From: Corallococcus soli
Lineage (GTDB): Bacteria > Myxococcota > Myxococcia > Myxococcales > Myxococcaceae
Direction: 5' to 3'
NCBI RefSeq assembly: GCF_014930455.1
Contig: NZ_JAAIYO010000011.1
Coordinates: forward strand, 248,001 to 312,000
Length of the DNA: 64,000 nucleotides
In this document: positions 17,286 to 26,765 of the stretch, piece by piece
How the letters are laid out: every line of letters begins with the position of its first letter
How positions within the stretch are numbered: the first letter of the stretch is position 1
Program-made: the position numbers and the translations under genes
The notes under the pieces: model-generated
Database searches by the model: none
What the model was told of the DNA's origin: nothing
Seen by the model: only the letters and a program-made list of their open reading frames with translations

Positions 17286-17726
17286 ATGTCCCTCCGCAAG
17301 GACTTCATCGAGCGGGCCGTCGAGCAGTTCGTCGCGGCCATCGCCAGCATCCTCCGGGCCCGGCAGGAGAAGCGGTACGGGGACGCGCGCGCCCTCGTCC
17401 GTGAGACGTCCCTGTCCGTGCTGGGGATGGAGTACGGCACGCTCATCCTGGCGGACGCCGAGTCCACCTCGCGGTTGCTCGGCACCTGGGCCCGCGTGCG
17501 GATGCTCGCGAAGCTGGTGCGCGAGGACGGCGAGCTGATGCGCGAGCAGGGGGACCCCCTCACCGCCGACTCCCGCTTCCTCCTGTCGCTGGAGCTGTAC
17601 CTGGAGGCCATGTCGCTGGGCCTCAACCCGGACACCGAGGACGCCACCGCCATCGCGGAGCTGCGCGGCAGCATCGACACGGCCAGCCTCTCCGAACGCC
17701 ACCAGCGGATGCTCGCCCAGGCCTGA
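17286..17726 (+). CDS. Hypothetical helical protein, DUF6483-like
   Basis: 146 aa, all alpha-helical. The opening DFIERAVEQFVAAIASILRARQEKRYGDARALV and the phrase LGMEYGTLILADAESTSRLLG resemble small helical proteins of the DUF6483 type found in Firmicutes and myxobacteria, which look like short tetratricopeptide proteins. No function is known. The gene stands alone between a secreted-protein gene and the uracil-breakdown operon; no strong terminator or promoter is visible on either side. Confidence 0.68.
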   Translation: MSLRKDFIERAVEQFVAAIASILRARQEKRYGDARALVRETSLSVLGMEYGTLILADAESTSRLLGTWARVRMLAKLVREDGELMREQGDPLTADSRFLLSLELYLEAMSLGLNPDTEDATAIAELRGSIDTASLSERHQRMLAQA

Positions 17727-17929
17727 CGAGGCGCGGCGCGCACGTAGGCCCACCCGCCAGCGTTGAACACCCCGTCCGGGCATCGGTCGGGTTTGCGACA
17801 CACCAACATTCGGAGATCCATCGCTTCCGATCAGGCGAGGACACCGTCGCATCCCGCCGGCTTGCCGCGCGTCGTGGACTTGCGTCTACCATTGCCGCCA
17901 ATTCGTCACGCAACACCGGGGGGGTGCGC

Positions 17930-19414
17930 GTGTCCTTGGTTCGGTTTCCCGAGAGCGTTGTCTCTTGCCGTAACCTCGTGGGCGGGGAGTGGCTGTCGCC
18001 CACGGAGGCGCAGTCACAGGACGTCCGCAGTCCCTACACGGGGGCGATCATCGGCCAGGTGCCGCTGACGACCGCGTCCGGGGTCGCCCAGGCGGTGGAG
18101 GCCGCGAGGATCGCGGCGCACGACTGGGGGCTGACGCCGCTGCGCGAGCGCACCCAGTGCCTCCAGGCCTTCCGGGGCCTGCTGGAGCGCCACCTGGAGC
18201 GGCTGGCGCACCTGGCCGCGAGCGAGTCCGGCAAGACGGTGGCGGAGGGGCGCGCGGGCCTGCTCAAGGGCCTGGAGGTCTGTGACTTCGCCCTGTCGCT
18301 ACAGCAGATGGACAGCGGCGCGCACCTGGAGGTGAGCCGGGGCGTCACCTGCGAGTACCGCCGCGAGCCGCTGGGCGTCGTCGCCGGCATCACGCCCTTC
18401 AACTTCCCCGCGATGGTGCCCCTGTGGCTGTTCCCCATCGCCGTGACGCTGGGCAACGCCTTCATCCTCAAGCCTTCGGAGAAGGTGCCGCTCACCGCGT
18501 GCGCGCTGGGGGAGCTGATGGTGGCGGCGGGCTACCCACCGGGGGTCTTCTCCATCGTGCACGGCGCGAAGGCGACGGTGGACGCGCTCGTGGAGCACCC
18601 GGACGTGAAGGCGCTGGCCTTCGTGGGCTCCACCCCGGTGGCGCGGCGCCTGTACGTGGAGGGCAGCCGCCACGGCAAGCGCGTGCTGGCGCTGGGCGGC
18701 GCGAAGAACCACCTCATCGTCGTGCCGGACGCGGATCCGGACCTGACGCCGCAGGCGGTGGTGGACTCTTTCACCGGGTGCGCCGGCCAGCGCTGCATGG
18801 CGGCCAGCGTGATGCTCGCGGTGGGCAACGTGCAGCCGCTGGTGGAGGACATCGTCAAGCGCGCGGCGCGGCTGGAGCCCGGCCCGGGCATGGGCGCGCT
18901 CATCGACCGGGGGGCGGTGGACCGGCTGGAGACGGCCATCGCGAAGGCGAAGGCGGACGGGGCGCTGCTGCTGCTGGATGGACGCGGCCGGCGCCCCTCG
19001 GGCGAGCTGTACGCGAACGGCCACTGGCTGGGCCCCACGGTGCTGGATGGCGTGCGGCCGGACATGGAGGCCGCGCGGCTGGAGCTGTTCGGCCCGGTGC
19101 TGTCCATCGTGCGGGTGACCACGCTGTCGGCGGCGCTCGCGGTGGAGAACGCGTCCCCGTATGGCAACGCGGCCTCCATCTTCACCACCAACGGCGCGGT
19201 GGCGCAGACGGTGGTGGAAGGCGCCAAGGCCGGCATGGTGGGCGTCAACGTGGGCGTGCCGGTGCCGCGCGAGCCCTTCTCCTTCGGCGGCACGGGCGAG
19301 TCGAAGTTCGGCCACGGCGACATCACCGGCCCGTCCAGCCTCGACTTCTGGAGTCACCGCAAGAAGGTGACGCGCAAGTGGTCCGCGCGCACCGACGGCT
19401 CGTGGATGAGCTGA
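17930..19414 (+). CDS. mmsA: CoA-acylating (methyl)malonate-semialdehyde dehydrogenase
   Basis: About 494 aa. The GTG at 17930 is preferred (GGGGG 5-6 nt upstream); GTG 17924 is possible. It shows aldehyde dehydrogenase motifs of the methylmalonate-semialdehyde dehydrogenase branch: GVVAGITPFNFPAMVPLW, ILKPSEKVPLTA for cofactor binding, LAFVGSTPVARRLY, LALGGAKNH and the active-site segment FTGCAGQRCMA with catalytic Cys near residue 290. MmsA enzymes use NAD and CoA to turn (methyl)malonate semialdehyde into propionyl- or acetyl-CoA plus CO2. Its place directly upstream of URC1-URC4-upp suggests it removes the malonate semialdehyde released by uracil breakdown; that role is inference. Confidence 0.9.
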   Translation: MSLVRFPESVVSCRNLVGGEWLSPTEAQSQDVRSPYTGAIIGQVPLTTASGVAQAVEAARIAAHDWGLTPLRERTQCLQAFRGLLERHLERLAHLAASESGKTVAEGRAGLLKGLEVCDFALSLQQMDSGAHLEVSRGVTCEYRREPLGVVAGITPFNFPAMVPLWLFPIAVTLGNAFILKPSEKVPLTACALGELMVAAGYPPGVFSIVHGAKATVDALVEHPDVKALAFVGSTPVARRLYVEGSRHGKRVLALGGAKNHLIVVPDADPDLTPQAVVDSFTGCAGQRCMAASVMLAVGNVQPLVEDIVKRAARLEPGPGMGALIDRGAVDRLETAIAKAKADGALLLLDGRGRRPSGELYANGHWLGPTVLDGVRPDMEAARLELFGPVLSIVRVTTLSAALAVENASPYGNAASIFTTNGAVAQTVVEGAKAGMVGVNVGVPVPREPFSFGGTGESKFGHGDITGPSSLDFWSHRKKVTRKWSARTDGSWMS

Positions 19415-19477
19415 CCCCCTTTCGCCTCCTTCAAGACCTTTCAGGACTGCTCCCGCGCCCGACAGGAGGGCGCCCTC

Positions 19478-20731
19478 ATGGCTGACAAGAAGCCCGTCAA
19501 TCACATCCGTCTCACGTCGCACCCGGACCTCCAGGTGCCAGGGGTGCCCCTGCGCTGGGGTGAACCGGAGCCCCTGCGTCGCGGCCCCGTGGTGGCCACC
19601 ATGTCCGACGCCGGGAACCGCAACGTCATCGGCACGCACTCGGGCGCGTATGCCATCTACCGCGCGCTGGCGGTGTCCGCGGGCAAGCTGCCGCAGGACC
19701 ACAAGGCGGACCTGACCAACACGTCCCCCGCGGCGCAGGTGGGGCCGTACCCGTCGTGGAGCGACTCCAAGCGCATCGTGTCGCTGGACCCCTGGGGCGC
19801 GGTGGCGTCGCAGGTGTTCCGCGCGTACGCCGAGCAGGGCGTGGACTACCGGCCCACCATCGCCGTCACCCGGGCCCACATCAACATGCCGGAGGTGCGC
19901 GACGCGATGCTGGCCGGGCGCCTCAAGGTGGACGGCGACCTGGTCGCGGCCAACGGCGACATCAAGGTCGTGAAGGCCGCCGTGGAGCCCGTCTGGTACC
20001 TGCCGGGCATCGCGGAGCGCTTCGGCCTCACGGAGGGCGCGCTGCGCCGGGGCCTCTTCGAGCACACCGGCGGCATGTACCCGGAGCTCATCACCCGCCC
20101 GGACCTGCACGTCTTCCTGCCGCCCATCGGGGGGCTGTCGCTGTATGTGTTTGGCGACATCGCGAAGCTGGCGGACCGGGACGTCCCGCTGGCGGCGCGC
20201 GTGCACGACGAGTGCAACGGCTCCGACGTGTTCGGCAGCGACATCTGCACCTGCCGCCCGTACCTGGTGCATGGGATTGAGGAGTGCGTGCGGATGGCGC
20301 AGCAGGGCGGGGTGGGGCTCATCGTGTATCATCGCAAGGAGGGCCGGGCGCTGGGGGAGGTCACCAAGTTCCTGGTCTACAACGCGCGCAAGCGGCAGGA
20401 GGGCGGCGACTCCGCGGCCACGTACTTCCACCGCACCGAGTGCGTGGCGGGCGTGCAGGACATGCGCTTCCAGGAGCTGATGCCGGACGTGCTGCACTGG
20501 CTGGGCATCACGCGCATCCACCGCTTCGTGTCCATGAGCGACATGAAGCACGACGCCATCGTGCGCTCGGGGATTGAAATCCAGGAGCGGGTGCCCATCC
20601 CGGACGGGCTGATTCCAGCGGATGCGCGGGTGGAGATGGAGGCGAAGAAGGCGGCGGGCTACTTCACGCGCGGGCCGGTGGCGGACGCGGGGGCGCTGGC
20701 GCAGGTGAAGGGACGGGACCTCGATGCTTGA
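19478..20731 (+). CDS. URC1: GTP cyclohydrolase II-like enzyme of uracil catabolism
   Basis: 417 aa, longer than RibA (~200 aa). The C-terminal half is GTP cyclohydrolase II-like: VHDECNGSDVFGSDICTC gives Cys246, Cys257 and Cys259, with the exact spacing of the RibA zinc cysteines, and YHRKEGRALGEVTKF replaces RibA's YLRQEGRGIG. The N-terminal ~220 residues (MSDAGNRNVIGTHSGAYAIYRALA, RAHINMPEVRDAML) are characteristic of the URC1 branch. In the yeast URC pathway this protein acts on the uracil-derived ribosylated intermediate rather than on GTP. The 3' end overlaps the URC4 gene by 8 nt. The neighbouring upp and URC4 genes favour uracil breakdown over riboflavin synthesis. Confidence 0.9.
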   Translation: MADKKPVNHIRLTSHPDLQVPGVPLRWGEPEPLRRGPVVATMSDAGNRNVIGTHSGAYAIYRALAVSAGKLPQDHKADLTNTSPAAQVGPYPSWSDSKRIVSLDPWGAVASQVFRAYAEQGVDYRPTIAVTRAHINMPEVRDAMLAGRLKVDGDLVAANGDIKVVKAAVEPVWYLPGIAERFGLTEGALRRGLFEHTGGMYPELITRPDLHVFLPPIGGLSLYVFGDIAKLADRDVPLAARVHDECNGSDVFGSDICTCRPYLVHGIEECVRMAQQGGVGLIVYHRKEGRALGEVTKFLVYNARKRQEGGDSAATYFHRTECVAGVQDMRFQELMPDVLHWLGITRIHRFVSMSDMKHDAIVRSGIEIQERVPIPDGLIPADARVEMEAKKAAGYFTRGPVADAGALAQVKGRDLDA

Positions 20732-21932
20732 CGCGATCCGGGTGCAGGAGGTGTCCCCCACGGTGGCGTGGCTGCGCAGCCCGGCGGCCATCCGCGAGCG
20801 GTGTCACCAGGTGCTGGACCTGGGGCTGGCCGGGAGGCTGGAGTACTTCCGGGTGGAGCCCTCGCGGCTGCCGACGGTGGTGGACCGGGTGCTGGCGGTG
20901 ACGCATGAGGCGTACCCCCGGCTGGACATCCCGGTGCACAGCCGCTGGCGGCACTTCGACGCGGGCGGGGTGCCCCGGCTCGCGCAGCTGCAGGCGAAGC
21001 TGGCGCCGCTGCCGCCGGAGGAGCGCGCCCGGGCGAAGGTGGACCTGGGGGTGGTGAGCGTGCTGCTCGACGCGGGCAGTGGCCCCGCGTGGCGCTACCA
21101 GGAGCCCGGGGGCGCGACGTACGTGCGCTCGGAGGGGCTGGCGGTGGCGTCGCTCCGGATGTTCATGGCGGGGGGCTTCTCCTCGGATCCGGACCGGCCG
21201 CTGCGCGCGGACGCGGAGGCGCTGGGGCGCATGACGCGCGAGTCGCTGGAGCGCGGCTTCCAGGTGTCCGCGTCCAATCCGTTGCTCGGGGTGGAGGGCC
21301 GGCTGCATTTGATGAAGGAGCTGTCGCGCGTGCTGCCCCGGCCCGGGTCGCTGTTCGACATGCTGGCGGCGCACCGCCGGAGCGTGCGGGCCGCGGAGGT
21401 GCTGGGCACGGTGCTGGACGTGCTGGGTCCCATCTGGCCGGGCCGCACGACGGTGGACGGCGTCAACCTGGGCGACGTGTGGGCGCACCCGGCGCTGGGG
21501 CCCACCGACAGCGCGGACTCGCTGGTGCCCTTCCACAAGTTGTCCCAATGGCTGGCATACTCGCTGGTGGAGCCGCTGGCGGAGGCCGGCGTGGTGGTGA
21601 CGGAGCTGGACGCGCTCACCGGCCTGCCGGAGTACCGCAACGGCGGGCTCTTCGTGGACCTGGGCGTGCTGGTGCCGCAGGACCCCAGGCTGTTGACGGA
21701 GGTGTATGACCCTGGCGACGCGCCCATCGTGGAGTGGCGCGCGCTGACGGTGGCGCTGCTGGACCGGGTGGCGGCGCTGGTGCGCGGCCGGCTGGAGTTG
21801 AGCGCGGAGGAGCTGCCCCTGGCGAAGGTGCTCCAGGGCGGGACGTGGACGGCGGGCCGCCGCGTGGCGGGGGAGCTGCGCGCCGGGGGCGTGCCGCCCA
21901 TCCGCGTGCGCAGCGACGGCACGGTGTTCTGA
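20724..21932 (+). CDS. URC4: DUF1688 protein of uracil catabolism
   Basis: 402 aa. It matches the DUF1688/URC4 family: [31 protein letters not shown] near the start, [39 protein letters not shown], and [14 protein letters not shown] followed by [19 protein letters not shown]. The protein is required for uracil use in yeasts that have this pathway; its reaction is not fully settled. The ATG lies inside the URC1 stop region (8-nt overlap), so translation is coupled. The downstream upp gene starts 76 nt further on. Confidence 0.88.
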   Translation: MLDAIRVQEVSPTVAWLRSPAAIRERCHQVLDLGLAGRLEYFRVEPSRLPTVVDRVLAVTHEAYPRLDIPVHSRWRHFDAGGVPRLAQLQAKLAPLPPEERARAKVDLGVVSVLLDAGSGPAWRYQEPGGATYVRSEGLAVASLRMFMAGGFSSDPDRPLRADAEALGRMTRESLERGFQVSASNPLLGVEGRLHLMKELSRVLPRPGSLFDMLAAHRRSVRAAEVLGTVLDVLGPIWPGRTTVDGVNLGDVWAHPALGPTDSADSLVPFHKLSQWLAYSLVEPLAEAGVVVTELDALTGLPEYRNGGLFVDLGVLVPQDPRLLTEVYDPGDAPIVEWRALTVALLDRVAALVRGRLELSAEELPLAKVLQGGTWTAGRRVAGELRAGGVPPIRVRSDGTVF

Positions 21933-22008
21933 AGCTGCTGGGGACATGAAGCGCTTTGAGCAGGCCCACAGGCCGCCCGGGACGCCCCGGACGGCGCGAG
22001 GAGAACCC

Positions 22009-22644
22009 ATGGACTTCCCGAACTGCACGGTGGTGGATCACCCGCTGGTGAAGCACAAGCTGACGGTGATGCGCAAAACGGACACGAGCACGGCGTCCTT
22101 CCGGGCGCTGCTGGAGGAGATCTCCCTCCTGCTCGGCTACGAGGCGATGCGCGACCTGAAGCTGCGCGAGGAGGAGATCCAGACGCCCATGGCGCGCACC
22201 ACCGGCTGGGCGCTGGACGGCAAGAAGCTGGTGCTGGTGCCCATCCTCCGCGCGGGGCAGGGCATCCTGGACGGGCTGCTGCAACTGGTGCCGTCCGCGC
22301 GCGTGGGCCACATCGGGCTGTACCGCGACCCGGAGTCGCTGGGCGCGGTGGAGTACTACTACCGCGTGCCCGCCGACCTGGAGGACCGGGACGTCATCGT
22401 CTGCGACCCGATGCTCGCCACGGGCAACTCCGCGGTGGCCGCGCTCCAGCGCGTGAAGCGCAGCCGCCCCGGGAGCCTGCGCTTCGTGTGTCTGCTGGCC
22501 TGTCCGGAGGGGCTGATGAACCTGCGCGAGCACCACCCGGACGTGCATGTCTTCACCGCCGCCATCGACGAGAAGTTGGACGCGCACGGCTACATCCTGC
22601 CGGGCCTGGGCGACGCGGGAGACCGGCTGTTCGGTACGAAGTAG
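22009..22644 (+). CDS. upp: Uracil phosphoribosyltransferase
   Basis: 211 aa from ATG 22009 (GAGGAGA 6 nt upstream), matching the usual ~208-aa length. An in-frame ATG at 21946 would add 21 residues not seen in the family. It shows [35 protein letters not shown], the YYYRVP region and the PRPP loop [14 protein letters not shown]. It converts uracil and PRPP to UMP and diphosphate. Salvage is its usual role. In the URC pathway the same activity is the entry step, so its position as last gene of this operon fits both. It may be the only upp gene or a dedicated copy. Confidence 0.95.
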   Translation: MDFPNCTVVDHPLVKHKLTVMRKTDTSTASFRALLEEISLLLGYEAMRDLKLREEEIQTPMARTTGWALDGKKLVLVPILRAGQGILDGLLQLVPSARVGHIGLYRDPESLGAVEYYYRVPADLEDRDVIVCDPMLATGNSAVAALQRVKRSRPGSLRFVCLLACPEGLMNLREHHPDVHVFTAAIDEKLDAHGYILPGLGDAGDRLFGTK

Positions 22645-22697
22645 GCCGCCACGGGCCGCGGCATCCCGAAGAGAGCCTTTCGACTATCCTCCGGGAC

Positions 22698-23042
22698 ATG
22701 CGAATGATTGCCCCGTTGCTCCTGGCCCTGTCCGCGGGGTGCACCTCCCCATCCGCCCGCCCGGAGCCCCAGCCGGCTCCGGTCGCGGAGGCTCCGGCGC
22801 AGGTGCCGTCCACCCCCGCGCCCGCGGACCGGGCGGACCCGGAGGCCGCCGCGTACACCGCCTGTGGCTGCGGCTGCTGCCCGGGCGTCGAGGCGAACGG
22901 CGTCAAATGCGTGGGGCGCGAGGAGCTCCAGCAGCTCATCGCCAAGGACCAGGCCGACGCGAAGTCGCCGGACTGCGCCATGGCGGGCTGCACCCTCCCG
23001 GCGAAGTACCAGGTCTGCGACCCGAACCCCGCAACGCCGTGA
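22698..23042 (+). CDS. Small Cys-rich lipoprotein
   Basis: 114 aa. A short signal peptide ends in the lipobox LSAGC (Cys15). A Pro/Ala linker follows, then a compact Cys-rich domain with AYTACGCGCCPGVE, VKCVGREELQQLIAKD, DCAMAGCTLPAKYQVC. The eight or so Cys after residue 50 suggest disulfides or metal binding. No family is recognised. It starts 53 nt after upp but its content does not fit pyrimidine metabolism, so cotranscription may be coincidental. Confidence 0.75.
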   Translation: MRMIAPLLLALSAGCTSPSARPEPQPAPVAEAPAQVPSTPAPADRADPEAAAYTACGCGCCPGVEANGVKCVGREELQQLIAKDQADAKSPDCAMAGCTLPAKYQVCDPNPATP

Positions 23043-23088
23043 TGCAGTGGGTCAGGAGGCCCCGACGCACACTTTCACTTCGCGGCTC

Positions 23089-23128
23089 TTGAGAACCGGG
23101 AAAGACGGATTTTAAAATCTATCCGTCT
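23089..23128 (+). promoter_or_regulatory. Sigma-70-like promoter overlapped by a nested palindrome
   Basis: TTGAGA (23089-23094) and TAAAAT (23113-23118) are separated by 18 bp, with predicted transcription start ~23125 and a leader of ~35 nt to the 23161 ATG. The -10 sits inside GATTTTAAAATC, a 12-bp perfect palindrome, itself flanked by AGACGGAT (23103-23110) and ATCCGTCT (23121-23128). This is a rare AT-rich island here and looks like a promoter-operator. Confidence 0.65.
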
Positions 23129-23160
23129 AAACGTTCTTTGCCCTTCCCGGGAGTCCAGGC

Positions 23161-24606
23161 ATGCGCGCGTCGTGGCGGTCCACCCTGATGACGGTGATGT
23201 TGGGCGCGGTGTTCACGGAGGGGCTCGCGGTGGCCGCTCCGGCCGAGCCCTCGGCTCCGGATGGCCAGCGGGCGCAAGAAGGCGCCCAGCGTTGGACGGA
23301 GGCGCTGTCCACGGGCGAGGGCACGGGCGAGCTGGTGAGCACGCGGGACGGGCTGTTGTACGAACCCAACGCGGTGATGCGCCGGCCTGAGGGGGCCAGC
23401 CGGTTGACGGGCCTCTTCACGTTCCCGGCGCGCACGCTGGCGCAGCCGGTGGACACGTTCCGTCCGCGCATCCAGGCGACGCAGGCCCCGGGCATGGGCG
23501 TGGAGGTGGACGTGCGCGTGCGCGTCCCGGGCGGCGCCTGGAGCGAGTGGCGCACGGCCAGCGCGGGCGAGGCCGTGAGGTTGCCCCGCTCCGGCACGGA
23601 GGTGCAGGTGCGGCTGGCGCTGGTGGCGGACGAGCGCGGCCGGGGCCCCGCCGTGCAGGAGGTGGCGCTGGAGGGCTGGCGCGAGGGGACGGACGCGGAG
23701 GAGGGGCTCCAGGCGCTGGCGCCGCTGAGCTACCGCGTCTTCGCCACCCGTGAGGGATTGGTGGGCGGCACGACGGCGAACGGGCACGTCATCCGGACGA
23801 ATGACCGGTTCGCGGCGCTGCCGTCGCGGCGGGGGCTCGCGTCCAAGGGCGGCTCCGAATACCAGGTGCGTGTCTGTTATTCGAAGACGGCGAAGTGCAC
23901 GACGACGTCTGTCTGGGACGTGGGGCCCTGGAACACGAAGGACGACTACTGGAACCCCTCCAGCGTGCGCGAGATGTGGAAGAACCTGCCGCAGGGCAAG
24001 CCGGAGGCGCAGGCGGCGTACCAGGACGGCTACAACGGCGGGTTGGATCAATTCGGGCGCCGGCCGGCGAACCCCGCGGGCATCGACCTGGCGGACGGGA
24101 CGTTCTGGCTGGACCTGGGGATGACGAACAACGACTGGGTGGACGTCACGTACCTGTGGACGTCGGGCGGGGGCACGCCCACGGGCCTGGTGGTGGACAG
24201 CAACAACGCGAACAACGACCAGGCGAAGGGCTACATCCAGCTTTCGGGTTCAAGCTGGGCATCGTCCACGAACGTGGCGGGCTACTACGGCAGCAGCTAC
24301 CTGGTGTCCCCGGGCGCGGCGGTGTCGGAGCCGGCGACGTTCTGGTTCTACCTGCCCACGGCGGGCACGAAGACGGTGGATGCGTGGTGGACGGCGGCGA
24401 CGGACCGCTCCACGGCCGCGCCCTTCATCGTCGTGAACGCGGCGGGCACGCAGTTGGCGAACGTGAAGGTGAACCAGCAGCTCAACGGCGCCCGGTGGAA
24501 CACGCTGGGCTCGTGGAGCTTCCCGGCGGGCTGGAACAAGGTCCAGTTGAGCCGTTGGGTCACGGCCGGCACCTACGTCGTCGCGGACGCCATCCAGGTC
24601 CGTTAG
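23161..24606 (+). CDS. Secreted protein with golvesin-like C-terminal domain
   Basis: 481 aa with signal peptide (LMTVMLGAVFTEGLAVAAPAE). Residues ~75-185 form a beta-domain (GLFTFPARTLAQPVDTFRPRIQATQAPG...VDVRVRVPGGAWSEWR) similar to the N-terminal region found before peptidoglycan amidases. Residues ~225-330 have EYQVRVCYSKTAKCTTTSVWDVGPWNTKDDYWN, a family seen in secreted actinobacterial and myxobacterial proteins. Residues ~350-481 match golvesin/xanthan-lyase C-terminal domains: VVDSNNANN, SSTNVAGYYGSSYL, ATFWFYLPTAGTKTVDAWWTAATDRS and VVADAIQV. Carbohydrate or cell-wall binding is likely; no catalytic triad is evident. GGGAG precedes the ATG. Confidence 0.82.
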   Translation: MRASWRSTLMTVMLGAVFTEGLAVAAPAEPSAPDGQRAQEGAQRWTEALSTGEGTGELVSTRDGLLYEPNAVMRRPEGASRLTGLFTFPARTLAQPVDTFRPRIQATQAPGMGVEVDVRVRVPGGAWSEWRTASAGEAVRLPRSGTEVQVRLALVADERGRGPAVQEVALEGWREGTDAEEGLQALAPLSYRVFATREGLVGGTTANGHVIRTNDRFAALPSRRGLASKGGSEYQVRVCYSKTAKCTTTSVWDVGPWNTKDDYWNPSSVREMWKNLPQGKPEAQAAYQDGYNGGLDQFGRRPANPAGIDLADGTFWLDLGMTNNDWVDVTYLWTSGGGTPTGLVVDSNNANNDQAKGYIQLSGSSWASSTNVAGYYGSSYLVSPGAAVSEPATFWFYLPTAGTKTVDAWWTAATDRSTAAPFIVVNAAGTQLANVKVNQQLNGARWNTLGSWSFPAGWNKVQLSRWVTAGTYVVADAIQVR

Positions 24607-24670
24607 CCGTCATGGACGTCCCCGTCACGCGAGCGGTAGAACGCTGGACCGTCCCCGAGGAAGAACCTCC

Positions 24671-25438
24671 ATGGCCTTGCGCACCGTGATTCCTCCTCCG
24701 CTGGAGGAGCCCCAGCTCTACACCGACCTCGCGTCCTGGTGGCCCATGTTCTCCCCGCCGGAGGAGTACGTGGAGGAGGCGGAGGACCTGCTGGACATCC
24801 TGCGCACGGCGGCGCCAGGGCCTGCGACCACGATGCTGGAGCTGGGCGCGGGCGGTGGGAGCCTGGCCTTCCACCTGAAGTCGCACTTCACGCTGACGCT
24901 GACGGACCGCGCGCCGGAGATGGTCGCGGTCAGCCGGGCCGTCAATCCCGAGTGCGAGCACCGGGTGGGGGACATGACGTCCCTGCGGCTGGGGCGCACG
25001 TTCGACCGGGTGATGGTGCACGACGCCATCATGTACGCGGCGGATCGGGACTCGGCGCGGGCGACGGTCCAGACGGCGGTGGCGCACTGCCGGCCGGGTG
25101 GCGCGGTGGTGCTGCTGCCGGACTTCGTGCGGGAGACCTTCGAGCCCACCACGGAGTCAGGGGGGCATGACTCGCCGGACGGGCGGGGGATGCGCTACCT
25201 GATGTGGACGTGGGATCCGGACCCGGAGGATGAGACCTTCGAGACGGCGTTCGCCTACCTGCTGCGCGAAGCGGATGGCACGGTGAGCATGTCGCAGGAG
25301 CGCCACTGCTTCGGCCTGTTCCGGCGCGAGGACTGGCTCACCTGGATGCGGGAGGCGGGCTGCTCGGCGACGACCCGGCGCGACCCGTGGAACCGCGAGG
25401 TCATCATCGGGGTGCGGGAGTCCGGTGACGGCGGGTAG
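24671..25438 (+). CDS. SAM-dependent class I methyltransferase
   Basis: 255 aa. After LYTDLASWWPMFSPPEEYVEEAE the SAM-binding motif I is TMLELGAGGGSLAFHL, with DR (motif II) in LTLTDRAPEMVAVSRA. GDMTSLRLGRTFDRVMVHDAIMYA and HCRPGGAVVLLPDFVRETFEP are the later motifs. The fold and YTDLA opening fit small-molecule methyltransferases. The substrate is unknown. The gene overlaps the start of the CapA-like gene by 14 nt, so the two are probably cotranscribed. Confidence 0.85.
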   Translation: MALRTVIPPPLEEPQLYTDLASWWPMFSPPEEYVEEAEDLLDILRTAAPGPATTMLELGAGGGSLAFHLKSHFTLTLTDRAPEMVAVSRAVNPECEHRVGDMTSLRLGRTFDRVMVHDAIMYAADRDSARATVQTAVAHCRPGGAVVLLPDFVRETFEPTTESGGHDSPDGRGMRYLMWTWDPDPEDETFETAFAYLLREADGTVSMSQERHCFGLFRREDWLTWMREAGCSATTRRDPWNREVIIGVRESGDGG

Positions 25439-26762
25439 GCCGCGCGCGGGCTGTGTGTTCGCGCTCGTGGGGTGGCTGGTGCCGGCGCTGGTGGCCGCCG
25501 CGCCCGCGCGCGTGGAGCTTGTCTTTGGCGGGGACGTGATTCCGCACGGCGAGGTGAAGTCGGTGGCGAGGGCGCATGCGCGCTCCGGGGCGGTGCCGCC
25601 GGGCGGAGGCGCGGCGCCCTCGCTCAATTACGAGGGCTGGGGTCACGTCTTCGGGCCGCTGTCGGACGTGCTGCGCACGGCGGACGTGGGCGTGGTGAAC
25701 CTGGAGACGCCCGTCACCGACGAGCGCAAGGCCGTCACCCAGGAGCTCATCTTCAACGCGCCGCCGGCGATGGCGCGGGCGCTGGTGGGCGCGGGCGTGA
25801 AGGTGGTGTCCACGGGCAACAACCACGCGCGCGACCAGCACCCGGAGGGGATGGTGGAGACGCTGCGCCACCTGGACGCGGTGGGGCTGCGGCACGCGGG
25901 CACCGGGGCCACGCGGGACGCGGCCTGGACGCCGGTGTTCATGGAGGTGCGCGGGGTGCGGCTGGGCTTCCTGTCCTTCACGCGGAGCCTGAATGGCTTC
26001 AGCAACCCGAAGGACGCCAACGCGCCGCACGCGGCCCTGGTGCCCTATCCGGAGCACGCCTCGCGGCGGGGCGTGAGTGAGAAGGAGGCGGTGGAGCGGG
26101 TGCGCGTCGCGGCGGCGCGGTGTGATGCGCTGTTCGTGCTGGTGCACTGGGGGCGCGAGTACGCGGAGGCGCCGCACCCGCTGGACCGCGCGCTGGGGCA
26201 GGCCCTGCTGGAGGCGGGGGCGTTCGCGGTCATCGGACACCATCCGCATGTGCTCCAGCCGCTGGAGGCGTACACGACGAAGTCCGGCCGGAGGGGGCTC
26301 ATCGCGTACTCGCTGGGCAACCTGGTGGCGAACCAGGGGCGGTTCTACAAGCACCGGGCGGGAGGGGCGGGGACGGAGGGGGACAAGCGGGACTCGCTGC
26401 TGCTGCGCGTGGGGGTGACGCGCGCGGAGGCGGGTGCGCCGGTGGCCCTGGCGGAGGTGGCGGTGCTGCCGGTGTGGATCGAGAACAACGCCACCGGGCG
26501 CAAGGCCCGCGCGAAGCGGAACATCCAGCCGGTGCTCATCGACCGCGAGGTGGAGGAGGTGTCCCGGAGGCTGGCCTCGCTGGCCCTGCGCACGGGGACG
26601 CCGGACAAGGAGACCCGGGCGGAGAAGGTGGCCCTGGAGCAACGGCTGGCGAGCGCCCGGTACCGCCGCGAGCGCATCCTGCGGATGCTGCCCGCGGAGT
26701 TCCGAGTGGCCTCCCCGGAGCTGCGGCGGCGCGAGGACGCGACGGCGCGGGTGGTTCCGTAG
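25425..26762 (+). CDS. CapA-family metallophosphoesterase-like exported protein
   Basis: 445 aa, GTG start within the 3' end of the methyltransferase gene. Signal peptide VFALVGWLVPALVAAAPA. Calcineurin-like phosphoesterase motifs of the PGA_cap/CapA family are present: ELVFGGDVIPHG, VGVVNLETPVTDE, VVSTGNNHARDQ and VHWGREYAEAPHPLDRALG followed by FAVIGHHPHVLQPLE. In Bacilli, CapA takes part in polyglutamate capsule anchoring. In myxobacteria such proteins occur singly and the substrate is unknown. The C-terminal ~100 residues (EVEEVSRRLASLALRTGTPDKE) are helical and charged, an extension beyond the core domain. Confidence 0.88.
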   Translation: MTAGRPRAGCVFALVGWLVPALVAAAPARVELVFGGDVIPHGEVKSVARAHARSGAVPPGGGAAPSLNYEGWGHVFGPLSDVLRTADVGVVNLETPVTDERKAVTQELIFNAPPAMARALVGAGVKVVSTGNNHARDQHPEGMVETLRHLDAVGLRHAGTGATRDAAWTPVFMEVRGVRLGFLSFTRSLNGFSNPKDANAPHAALVPYPEHASRRGVSEKEAVERVRVAAARCDALFVLVHWGREYAEAPHPLDRALGQALLEAGAFAVIGHHPHVLQPLEAYTTKSGRRGLIAYSLGNLVANQGRFYKHRAGGAGTEGDKRDSLLLRVGVTRAEAGAPVALAEVAVLPVWIENNATGRKARAKRNIQPVLIDREVEEVSRRLASLALRTGTPDKETRAEKVALEQRLASARYRRERILRMLPAEFRVASPELRRREDATARVVP

Positions 26763-26765
26763 GCG

